DNA from: a virus
Length of the DNA stretch: 64,000 nucleotides
Virus record (IMG/VR): IMGVR_UViG_3300028557_000035
Coordinates: 1 to 64,000 of that record
Strand: one strand, 5' to 3'
Below are positions 57,707 to 64,000 of this stretch, in pieces. The position numbers and the translations under genes were made by a program. Below the pieces are notes generated by a model, which did not search any database, was not told the origin of the DNA, and worked only from the letters and a program-made list of their open reading frames with translations. Within the stretch, counting starts at the first letter, position 1, and every line of letters begins with the position of its first letter.

Positions 57707-58267
57707 ATGAAAATTAAAGATTTAATGGAAGACATTAGTAAAAAAATGCCCCATCTATACTTAGATATGGATGGGGTTCAAGCTGACTTTTTTGGAGCTT
57801 GGGCCGCAAAACATAATGTTGGTAATTACAAAGAAATTCCTGATACTGAAACATCAATAAATGAATTAGCTACAAGTAGTCCTGAAGAAGTTTATAAGTT
57901 TTTTAGAGAATTAAAACCGCTTCAAGGTGGAGGTAAGGTTGTGCAATGGTTAAATCAAAATAACATTCCATATACTGTATTAAGTGCTCCATTACGCGGA
58001 CCGTATGCTAGTGCCAGTATAGAAGCTAAAAAAGATTGGCTAGATGAACACAATCCAAATGCTACACAAAATGCTATCTTTACACAACATAAACACAAAT
58101 ACGCATTAAAAAATGGTGAGCCAAATGTTCTAGTAGATGATTATGGTAAGTATTTAAATCTTTGGAGTAACGCAGGTGGTATTGCTGTTAAGCATGAAGA
58201 TGGTAATACAGAACACACAATTAGTGAATTAGAAAAGATTTACAATCCCTATCTACAGAATAAGTAA
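57707..58267 (+). CDS. HAD-family 5'(3')-deoxyribonucleotidase-like protein, capsid-targeting-like leader
   Basis: A 186-aa HAD phosphatase: LYLDMDGVQADFF gives the DxDx nucleophile/acid (Asp20, Asp22), LSAPLRGP supplies motif II, the basic residue lies near KHKYALKNGE, and VLVDDYGKYL provides the acidic pair. This matches NT5C-type deoxyribonucleotidases. The N-terminus MKIKDLMEDISKK resembles the leader type at 9493 and 10172. No ribosome site; -10 box 6 nt upstream. It may adjust dNMP pools. Confidence 0.82.
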   Translation: MKIKDLMEDISKKMPHLYLDMDGVQADFFGAWAAKHNVGNYKEIPDTETSINELATSSPEEVYKFFRELKPLQGGGKVVQWLNQNNIPYTVLSAPLRGPYASASIEAKKDWLDEHNPNATQNAIFTQHKHKYALKNGEPNVLVDDYGKYLNLWSNAGGIAVKHEDGNTEHTISELEKIYNPYLQNK

Positions 58268-58270
58268 TAT

Positions 58271-58456
58271 ATGTCTAAAAAGAATCCAGCACAAAGTTAT
58301 GATAGCTATGAAGTTATCACTCAGGAAGATCCAGAAACGGGTGATATGCTTATTCCACTACCCCCACAGTTGTTACGTGATTTAGGGTGGAAAGAGGGTG
58401 ATAACGTTGACTTTTCTATTGATGAAAAGGGTAGAATTATACTTAAAAAAATATGA
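58271..58456 (+). CDS. AbrB/SpoVT-like swapped-hairpin protein, 61 aa
   Basis: Matches the AbrB/MazE fold: LIPLPPQLLRDLGWKEGDNV then VDFSIDEKGRIILKK. Such proteins bind DNA as dimers, often as antitoxins or regulators. No toxin gene lies next to it. Starts 3 nt after the previous stop; AATAAGTA lies just upstream. Overlaps the next gene by 4 nt. Confidence 0.8.
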   Translation: MSKKNPAQSYDSYEVITQEDPETGDMLIPLPPQLLRDLGWKEGDNVDFSIDEKGRIILKKI

Positions 58457-58929
58457 CAATTCCTATTAATGATACAACAATGATGAGTAGTGCAATGATG
58501 GCTAGTGATAGCACAATAGATACGATTACATTAACAGGGTCGGATAGCTCGCCAGTATATACAATTTCTGGTTCAGGTGGTGCAAGTAGCTCTGATTTAT
58601 ACTGGGGTATGAATGGGAGTAGTCCAGGACAAGTATTAACAAGTAACGGTACTAATACTAGTTGGGCTAATATAACATTGGCTGAACCAGATATTAAAGG
58701 TGCCACACTTAAGGTTAACGGTAATGCTGATTTTGATGGTGAAGTTACTATCAAGGGCAAAAATCTAACAGATATGCTTGAAAAAATTGAAGAACGATTG
58801 GCAATTCTTCACCCAAATGAAAAACTCGAAGATAAATGGGATGAGTTAAAAGAATTGGGCAAACGCTACAAAGAACTAGAACAAGAAATCATTGAAAAAG
58901 AGAAGATTTGGTCAATCTTAAAGAAATAA
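58453..58929 (+). CDS. Virion-type protein with C-terminal coiled coil, 158 aa
   Basis: N-terminal Ser/Thr/Gly-rich beta region (DTTMMSSAMMASDSTID, then ISGSGGASS), followed by VNGNADFDGEVTIKGKNL and MLEKIEERLAILHPNEKL, and a helix to the end. The D-F-x-G-D-V-x-I-K-G...LEKIEERLAILHPN layout is common in T4-like phage baseplate or fibre-associated proteins. ATGA overlap. Confidence 0.75.
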   Translation: MTIPINDTTMMSSAMMASDSTIDTITLTGSDSSPVYTISGSGGASSSDLYWGMNGSSPGQVLTSNGTNTSWANITLAEPDIKGATLKVNGNADFDGEVTIKGKNLTDMLEKIEERLAILHPNEKLEDKWDELKELGKRYKELEQEIIEKEKIWSILKK

Positions 58930-58932
58930 GAT

Positions 58933-58961
58933 TTGACAAATAATCCATATTTTGCTATAAT
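58933..58961 (+). promoter_or_regulatory. Sigma70-type promoter
   Basis: TTGACA and TATAAT with a 17-nt spacer, 32 nt upstream of ATG 58994. Confidence 0.85.
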
Positions 58962-58993
58962 AGAAACTGTTTATTAACTATGACCTATACACC

Positions 58994-59389
58994 ATGACTA
59001 TGCATCTAGCACATCCCGCACTAACTATGGGCGGCAAACGCAAAGGTAAGATTAAATTTCGCAACAGTGCAGAGGCACAAAAGGCACGACAACTTGATGC
59101 TGATTGGAAAGAACTACAGAAAAAATGGGAAGTTGATGCTGACGACAAAAAGCGCAAACGTGCATTAGCGGCAGAACCATTACAATATAAATTGTCAGCT
59201 CCTGCAGGTCGTGAAACACAGCGTATTGCAAGCCGTGATACAGGTCATTCAGGTGCAGTACGCACAAAAGATATTCCACAATATACTGGTACTAAGATTA
59301 TTGGTATTGGCACTATGCATAAAAGTAATGCGGTGCCTATTTTCTCTGACGAACAAGCGGTAGAGATTAGCACAATGCGCCGTGGGTAA
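58994..59389 (+). CDS. Conserved T4-like phage protein, 131 aa
   Basis: Begins MTMHLAHPALTMGGKRKGKI and continues with a basic helix (ARQLDADWKELQKKWEV), then DIPQYTGTKIIGIGTMHKSN and IFSDEQAVEISTMRR. The MHKSNAVP-x-FS-x-E ending is shared by many T4-like phage hypotheticals. Function unknown. An alternative start is the Met 2 codons later. Confidence 0.75.
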   Translation: MTMHLAHPALTMGGKRKGKIKFRNSAEAQKARQLDADWKELQKKWEVDADDKKRKRALAAEPLQYKLSAPAGRETQRIASRDTGHSGAVRTKDIPQYTGTKIIGIGTMHKSNAVPIFSDEQAVEISTMRRG

Positions 59390-59410
59390 CAGGAGATAAT
59401 AGAAACATAT

Positions 59411-59626
59411 ATGGCAAAAGAAGAAGGTATTAGAATGGACGGCAAGGTAATAGACGTATTACCCAATGCTGTCTTTAGAGTTGTATTAAACAGTGGACCC
59501 ACAGTCACTGGTTATATCTCAGGTAAAATGCGTCAACACGATATTAAAATTCTATTAGGTGATACAGTAGAAATTGAATTCAGCCCATATGATTTAGCTA
59601 AAGGGCGTATTGTAAGGAGACGTTAG
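59411..59626 (+). CDS. infA: Translation initiation factor IF-1
   Basis: A 71-aa OB-fold protein aligning end to end with bacterial IF-1 (72 aa): [20 protein letters not shown], then [24 protein letters not shown], and [15 protein letters not shown]-1 blocks the A site during 30S initiation and helps select the initiator codon. A phage-borne copy is rare and, with bS21 at 36468, suggests control of translation initiation. It overlaps the next gene by one base (TAGTG). Confidence 0.95.
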   Translation: MAKEEGIRMDGKVIDVLPNAVFRVVLNSGPTVTGYISGKMRQHDIKILLGDTVEIEFSPYDLAKGRIVRRR

Positions 59627-60378
59627 TGCTAACAATAAATAATGATTTTATAGGATATGAACCCAAAAACCAGAACGTATTATTTTCGGGAGGTGATACC
59701 GAAGAGTTATACAATCAAAATTTAAAATCAAAATCAAATGATTGGTATTATAGAACCAATCAAGTTAGTTATATTCGTAACAGCAACGGGCATCGTTGTA
59801 AAGAAATCAAAGACATTGACTTAAACAATTATATTTTATATGCTGGATGTAGTCATACTGAGGGTATAGGATTAGAATTAGAAAAGACCTACCCGTATCT
59901 ATTTTCCAAATCACTAAATTGTGACTATTACAACTTAGGCGTAGGTGGTTCTGGAATAGATGTATTACTACACAATTTAATTGTTTGGTTTGGTTCTGTA
60001 AAACAAAAACCTAAACTTGTAGTAATTCAATGGCCATACTGGGCCAGATATGCAAGATTTACCAAAGAACCAACCAATGAGTCATTGCACAATATTACTA
60101 TATCTACCGTGGGTGGATTTGCAGACCCGACATTAATGGAGGGAGAAGGTGTTCATTATTTTAAAACTATTGAACATTTGGCAAGAATTAAAATTAAACA
60201 TATCATAGATATTCCAATATTTAATATAGGATTACCTAATTATCCGTCATTTATTACTGATGATTTTTTTATTTTTGATGGGTTAGACTATGCAAGAGAC
60301 TTACATTTGGGTATAGAAAGTCATAAAAATCTAGCTTCAAAATTATACAATGATCTGCATAAGATAAATACTATATGA
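59626..60378 (+). CDS. SGNH-hydrolase-like protein
   Basis: GTG start sharing a base with the infA stop. 250 aa. [20 protein letters not shown] is the block-I-like motif (Ser in GCSHTEG), [14 protein letters not shown] block [16 protein letters not shown] the third block, and the C-terminal [13 protein letters not shown] contains the Asp-x-x-His. Second of two SGNH-like proteins in the window. Likely glycan acyl-esterase or transferase. Confidence 0.7.
   Translation: MLTINNDFIGYEPKNQNVLFSGGDTEELYNQNLKSKSNDWYYRTNQVSYIRNSNGHRCKEIKDIDLNNYILYAGCSHTEGIGLELEKTYPYLFSKSLNCDYYNLGVGGSGIDVLLHNLIVWFGSVKQKPKLVVIQWPYWARYARFTKEPTNESLHNITISTVGGFADPTLMEGEGVHYFKTIEHLARIKIKHIIDIPIFNIGLPNYPSFITDDFFIFDGLDYARDLHLGIESHKNLASKLYNDLHKINTI
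60363..60370 (+). promoter_or_regulatory. T4-late-type octamer, leaderless spacing
   Basis: GATAAATA with 4 nt to the ATG at 60375, inside the end of the SGNH gene. Confidence 0.55.
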
Positions 60379-60707
60379 ACTTAACAATTACAGAATCAGC
60401 GGCTGCTAGGATGCACACATTATTAGCAGAAGAAGGTCTAACAGACCAAACCAGAGTTAGAGTTTTTGTCCAAGGTGGAGGATGCTCTGGAATGGAGTAT
60501 GGCTTCACATTTGACGACAGTAAAAATGAAGATGACTGGGAAATTCCAGCCGGAACATCAAGTGTTTTGGTTGATAGTATGAGTATGCAGTACTTAGGTA
60601 CTGCTGAAATTGACTATATAGAAGACTTAACCGGGGCAAGATTCAAAATAAACAACCCACAAGCACAAACTACATGCGGATGCGGAAGTAGCTTTAGTCC
60701 AATGTAA
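60375..60707 (+). CDS. erpA: A-type iron-sulfur carrier (ErpA/IscA family)
   Basis: A 110-aa A-type scaffold: [19 protein letters not shown] start, then [15 protein letters not shown] (Cys37), and the C-terminal [11 protein letters not shown] (Cys101 and Cys103). These three cysteines deliver [4Fe-4S] clusters in ErpA/IscA. Phage-encoded members are known in some marine phages. Likely matures the phage radical SAM enzymes or the ferredoxin at 46792. Confidence 0.93.
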   Translation: MNLTITESAAARMHTLLAEEGLTDQTRVRVFVQGGGCSGMEYGFTFDDSKNEDDWEIPAGTSSVLVDSMSMQYLGTAEIDYIEDLTGARFKINNPQAQTTCGCGSSFSPM

Positions 60708-60717
60708 CAAATAGACA

Positions 60718-60754
60718 TTTAGTCCTTATTGATAAATACAATATAAGGACTAAA
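60718..60754 (+). promoter_or_regulatory. 12-bp inverted repeat enclosing a late octamer and the ribosome binding site
   Basis: TTTAGTCCTTAT (60718-60729) and ATAAGGACTAAA (60743-60754) are perfectly complementary. The 13-nt loop carries GATAAATA (60731-60738) and the right arm carries the AAGGA site (60745-60749) of the fibre gene at 60757. Read-through RNA would hide the ribosome site; a transcript starting at about 60744 lacks the left arm and leaves it open. This is the arrangement known for T4 gene e and soc. Confidence 0.8.
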
Positions 60755-60756
60755 AA

Positions 60757-62481
60757 ATGGCAATTTCCGGACAACAAGTAATAGCGGTGGGATTGCAAAA
60801 CGAATCCGCTAATAGTGATTCACTATACACCGCTTTCAATAAAACAGTAACTAACTTTGCAACATTGTTTGCATGTGCCAGCCCGTACAATACATTTACA
60901 GGCAATGCAGGTATTAATGTAAATACTAACTCAAATACTAATACAATTGACATAACCAACTCCGGTGTATTAAGTTTAACTGCGGGTGACAGCAGTATTA
61001 ACTTAACTGGTTCAAATGGTAATATTACTATTACAGCAACTGGTGGTGGTAATGGTGGTGGGGTAAGTAGTATCGGTGTATCTTCAAGCACACTTACAGT
61101 TACCAATACCCCTATAATTAGTGCAGGAAATATCGTAGTCAATTTACCAGTCACTGGTATAACTGCGGCTACATACACAAATCCTACTGTAACGGTTGAT
61201 ACGTATGGTAGGGTTACAAACATAGCAAACAATACAGTATCAGGAACTGTCACTAGCGTAGGAATAACTCCCGGGGCTGGTATACTTGTAACAAATAGTC
61301 CAATAACAAGTGTAGGTAATATTACTGTGACTAACACAGGTGTTACTAGGATTAGTGCAGGTACTGGTATAAGCGTAAGTGGCAGTAACGGTAATGTCAC
61401 TATCTCTACTACCGCATCCGGTGGAACAGTTACTGGTGTAACAATCGCAAGTAATAACTTAACAGTGACCGGTGGCACTATCACAACTTCCGGAACAATT
61501 TCTATTGATTTGCCTAGTAATATTTCAGTATCAGGTAATATAACAGGTGGCAATTTAATTACAGCAGGCAATGCAGTAGTAGGTGGAATCAAAACTAATA
61601 ACTATTACTATGCTAATGGTAGCCCGTTAGATATGCAACAACCTGCAGGTTCTAATACACAGATTCAATTTAATAATGCAAATGACTTTGGTGCTAGTGC
61701 TAACTTAACATTTAATACATCCACTAATACATTAACTGCAACTACTATTGCAGGTACATTAGCAACAGCCGCACAACCTAACATAACAAGTACAGGTACA
61801 CTGGCAAGCTTAAGTGTAACAGCTAATGCTAATATAGGTAATATTGGTACTGCGGGAGTGGTTACTGCAACAGGAAACATTGGTGGTGGCAATATTGTTA
61901 CTGCAGGTGTTGTATCAGCTACTGGTAATGTTGATGCAGGTAATATTAATACAGCAGGTGTTGTATCATCTACTGGTAATATATTCGGTGGCAATTTAAT
62001 ACTTACTACTGGTAACATCATTTACACTCCAAGATATGGTTCATTCTATAGTAATGCTACACAAACTAATCCAGTAGCAAATACTGCTATGGCAATGACA
62101 TTCAATAATACATATAATGCTAATGGCGTATCAATCACATCCAGTAGCCGTCTGACGGTAGCAAAAGCAGGAACATATAATATTCAATTTAGCGCACAAT
62201 GCACTAAAACAGATGCAGGAACCGATTACATAGAAATTTGGTTATCAAAAAACGGTACAAGTGTGCCTTGGTCTAGCACTAGATTGAAATTAGAAGGTTC
62301 AAATGTTTATCAAGTTGCATCTTGGAACTTTGTAGAAACATTAGGTGCAACTGAATATGTTCAAGTAATGTGGGGTAGTGCAGACTTAAACGCACAATTA
62401 GTTGCAATACCATCTGCTAATACAACAATGGGAATTGATGTACCTTCTGTGATAGTTACAGTTACTCCGGTCGGTGCTTAA
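60757..62481 (+). CDS. Fibre-like virion protein, 574 aa
   Basis: Short head (MAISGQQVIAVGLQNESANS) followed by 400 residues of Gly/Ser/Thr/Asn-rich beta repeats (for example GNITITATGGG, GTVTGVTIASN, TGNIGGGNIVTAG), typical of trimeric phage fibres. The last ~140 residues form a compact jelly-roll-like domain (AGTYNIQFSAQCTKTDAG then WLSKNGTSVPWSSTRLKLEG), C1q-like. Probably binds the host. Translation is likely confined to late transcripts by the upstream hairpin. Confidence 0.82.
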   Translation: MAISGQQVIAVGLQNESANSDSLYTAFNKTVTNFATLFACASPYNTFTGNAGINVNTNSNTNTIDITNSGVLSLTAGDSSINLTGSNGNITITATGGGNGGGVSSIGVSSSTLTVTNTPIISAGNIVVNLPVTGITAATYTNPTVTVDTYGRVTNIANNTVSGTVTSVGITPGAGILVTNSPITSVGNITVTNTGVTRISAGTGISVSGSNGNVTISTTASGGTVTGVTIASNNLTVTGGTITTSGTISIDLPSNISVSGNITGGNLITAGNAVVGGIKTNNYYYANGSPLDMQQPAGSNTQIQFNNANDFGASANLTFNTSTNTLTATTIAGTLATAAQPNITSTGTLASLSVTANANIGNIGTAGVVTATGNIGGGNIVTAGVVSATGNVDAGNINTAGVVSSTGNIFGGNLILTTGNIIYTPRYGSFYSNATQTNPVANTAMAMTFNNTYNANGVSITSSSRLTVAKAGTYNIQFSAQCTKTDAGTDYIEIWLSKNGTSVPWSSTRLKLEGSNVYQVASWNFVETLGATEYVQVMWGSADLNAQLVAIPSANTTMGIDVPSVIVTVTPVGA

Positions 62482-62499
62482 GAATAATAGGAAATAGAA

Positions 62500-64000
62500 A
62501 TGACAACAGTTAAAATTACAGAATTATCAGACATTGGCGCAAACTTAGCAAGTTCTACAGTTGTACCGGTAGTCAATATGGCAGGTACGCCAATCACACA
62601 AAAAACAAATGTAGGCAATATTGCTAATATTATATTAGAAGGCGCCGGTGTTGATTACCCTGAAGCTACAGTGGCATTACTCGCTCAAACAGTTAGTAAT
62701 GCGGCTCAACCAAACATTACTTCAGTTGGTACACTTACTAATGTTGTGGTTTCAGGTAATGCAACCGTGAATGGTAATATAACAAGTAACGGTACTGCAT
62801 ATGTAGGTAACTTGAGCACTACTGGATTAGCATCTATTACAACATTGAACGTTGGTACAACTGCTAACTTAGGTGCGGTAGGTAATGTTAAAATTACAGG
62901 TGGTACTATAGGACAAATATTATCTACTGATGGTGCAGGTAACTTAAGTTGGACAAGTGATACTACAACATACGGCAATAGCAATGTTGTAACATTATTA
63001 AGTGCGTTTGGTAGTAATACAATCACAACAACTGGCAATATCAGTGGTGGCAATGTATTAACTAGCGCACAGGTCATAGCAAACGGTGTTATAGATTCGG
63101 GCACTGGACTCACTACCGGTGGCTATCTAAGTGTAGATGGCAATACTGATTTGCACAACACCACAGTAACTGGTAACTTATCGGCTACAGGTAATATCAC
63201 TGCTACTAATTTAGGTAATATTTCTTCAATAAACTTAGATGGCAATGTCAGCAATCTATTAACTGGTAATGGCACATATGTCGCTATTCCGGTAGTACCA
63301 ACTGTTGGTAATATTGCATCAATTAACTTAGATGGCAACAGTCAAACTTGGTTAGCAGGCAATGGTGTATTTGCTAATATTGCTGTTCCTTCTGTTGGCA
63401 ATATCGCAACATTAAACTTAGACGGTAATGTAAGTAATGTACTTAGAGGCGATGGTACATTTGGTGCAGATGCAAATAGTAGTTACGGGGACAGCAATGT
63501 TACTTCTTTACTAGGAGCCTTTGGTTCTAATACGATTAGTACTACTGGTATTATTACTGCTGATGGTGCTAACTTAAGTAACGTGCCTTATGCTAACTTA
63601 ACAGGTGCTCCATCATTGGGTAATATTTCAAACATTAACTTAGATGGTAATGTCAGCAATCTATTAACTGGTAATGGTACATATGTCGCTATTCCAACTG
63701 TACCAACAGTTGGCAACATCGCAACAATCAATTTAACCGGTAGTAATAGTAATGTACTATATGGTAACGGAGTGTTTGCGGCAGTAGCCGGTGGTGGTGC
63801 AAACACAGGTAATGTTACATTTAATAATCAAATTGTATTAGGCACTGGCAGCAATGACGGCAGTGGTGGATTGTATTTGGCTCCCGGTACTGATAGTATT
63901 GCCAATAGCGCAGTACAATACTTGAGAGTGCGTGGCGGTGATGCCCCTACACACATACATTTAGATACTGGTAACAATCAATATTATGACCAATACTTCG
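62500..64000 (+). CDS. Fibre-like virion protein (partial, runs off the window)
   Basis: Open for 500 codons without a stop to the window end; TAGGAAATAG precedes the ATG. Repeats of the type VGNIASINLDGN followed by LTGNGTY or LRGDGTF, and TTGNISGGNVL. Same beta-repeat style as the preceding gene, so a second fibre or side-tail protein. Its C-terminal domain is not visible. Confidence 0.8.
   Translation, partial: MTTVKITELSDIGANLASSTVVPVVNMAGTPITQKTNVGNIANIILEGAGVDYPEATVALLAQTVSNAAQPNITSVGTLTNVVVSGNATVNGNITSNGTAYVGNLSTTGLASITTLNVGTTANLGAVGNVKITGGTIGQILSTDGAGNLSWTSDTTTYGNSNVVTLLSAFGSNTITTTGNISGGNVLTSAQVIANGVIDSGTGLTTGGYLSVDGNTDLHNTTVTGNLSATGNITATNLGNISSINLDGNVSNLLTGNGTYVAIPVVPTVGNIASINLDGNSQTWLAGNGVFANIAVPSVGNIATLNLDGNVSNVLRGDGTFGADANSSYGDSNVTSLLGAFGSNTISTTGIITADGANLSNVPYANLTGAPSLGNISNINLDGNVSNLLTGNGTYVAIPTVPTVGNIATINLTGSNSNVLYGNGVFAAVAGGGANTGNVTFNNQIVLGTGSNDGSGGLYLAPGTDSIANSAVQYLRVRGGDAPTHIHLDTGNNQYYDQYF
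63232..63290 (+). repeat. Direct repeat, copy A, in the partial fibre gene
   Basis: 59 bp coding NLDGNVSNLLTGNGTYVAIP, matching copy B at 63637-63695 with two synonymous C/T differences. Confidence 0.85.
63637..63695 (+). repeat. Direct repeat, copy B, in the partial fibre gene
   Basis: Second copy of the 59-bp unit at 63232; other, more diverged units lie between. Consistent with a tandemly expanded fibre shaft. Confidence 0.85.

Noticed and set aside
58271-58456. Toxin-antitoxin pair based on the AbrB-like protein
   Set aside because: Neighbours are a nucleotidase and a virion-type protein; no PIN, MazF or RelE-like partner.
60750-61592. Long minus-strand reading frame of 280 codons under the fibre gene
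   Set aside because: Its hydrophobic Val/Leu/Pro-rich product is the antisense of the Asn/Thr/Gly repeats of the plus-strand fibre; no ribosome site or promoter.
60757-64000. Diversity-generating retroelement in the fibre genes
   Set aside because: No reverse transcriptase or template repeat was seen in the window.
1-64000. tRNA genes
   Set aside because: Intergenic gaps are short and filled by promoters, terminators and leaders; no cloverleaf or GTTCGA-type T-loop was found by eye.
1-64000. Prophage or plasmid origin of the window
   Set aside because: No integrase, repressor, attachment repeats, plasmid rep or bacterial flanking genes; the content is that of a large lytic-type phage.

Overview
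The window is a slice of a large, AT-rich (roughly 37% GC by eye) tailed-phage genome with T4-like habits. Genes are packed head to tail with ATGA-type overlaps, almost all on the plus strand, and many are small. Several recognisable proteins belong to families often seen in T4-like cyanophages, pelagiphages and freshwater myoviruses: a QueE with a long insert between its cysteines, a twitch-type radical SAM protein, UvdE, Hsp20, an SprT-like protease, a 5'-3' exonuclease and an ATP-dependent ligase. Two promoter classes fit this. One is sigma70-type (TTGACA-17-TATAAT). The other is a T4-late-like octamer (NATAAATA). No capsid, terminase or polymerase gene lies in the window. The host is probably Gram-negative (Sec and Tat signals, a lipobox, ClpS, ErpA and bS21 homologues), but the sequence does not identify it.

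Layout. 1-6.8 kb: the tail of a Bax-inhibitor-1-like gene, then folE, queD and queE (7-deazaguanine precursor enzymes) among small membrane proteins, a cytidylyltransferase and a class II aldolase. 6.8-9.5 kb: glycosyltransferase, GIY-YIG nuclease, sugar epimerase. 9.5-10.7 kb (minus): a Tat-signal metallopeptidase and a basic Cys-rich protein, both with short capsid-targeting-like leaders. 10.8-16 kb: UV endonuclease, helicase-HNH fusion, HNH-like protein and FEN-type exonuclease. 16-24 kb: two radical SAM proteins, conserved small phage proteins and a run of very small genes. 24-29 kb: sulfotransferase-like protein, early cassettes with near-identical promoters, GGCT. 29-36 kb: DNA ligase, acidic Zn-ribbon protein, membrane coiled-coil protein, a lipoprotein and FlgT-like pair. 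35.2-41.4 kb: ClpX, ribosomal protein bS21, Hsp20, ClpS, SprT and ClpP. 41.4-51.2 kb: more early cassettes, a metallophosphatase, cupin, MazG-like protein, 7Fe ferredoxin, alpha/beta hydrolase, dCMP deaminase and amidinotransferase. 51.2-52.7 kb (minus): an S11 peptidase operon. 52.8-64 kb: large secreted repeat proteins, membrane proteins, a deoxynucleotidase, IF-1, SGNH, an A-type Fe-S carrier and fibre-like virion proteins running off the end.

How it may work together. The phage seems to carry its own protein-quality-control set (ClpXP, ClpS, Hsp20), two translation factors (IF-1, bS21), Fe-S support (FdxA, ErpA) for three radical SAM enzymes, nucleotide metabolism (dCMP deaminase, MazG, deoxynucleotidase, folE/queD/queE) and surface-glycan enzymes. 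Regulation is unusually readable. Several genes start exactly where transcription should begin (leaderless), for both sigma70-type and late-type promoters. A fibre gene has a late promoter in the loop of a 12-bp inverted repeat whose right arm holds the ribosome binding site, as in T4 genes that are translated only from late transcripts.
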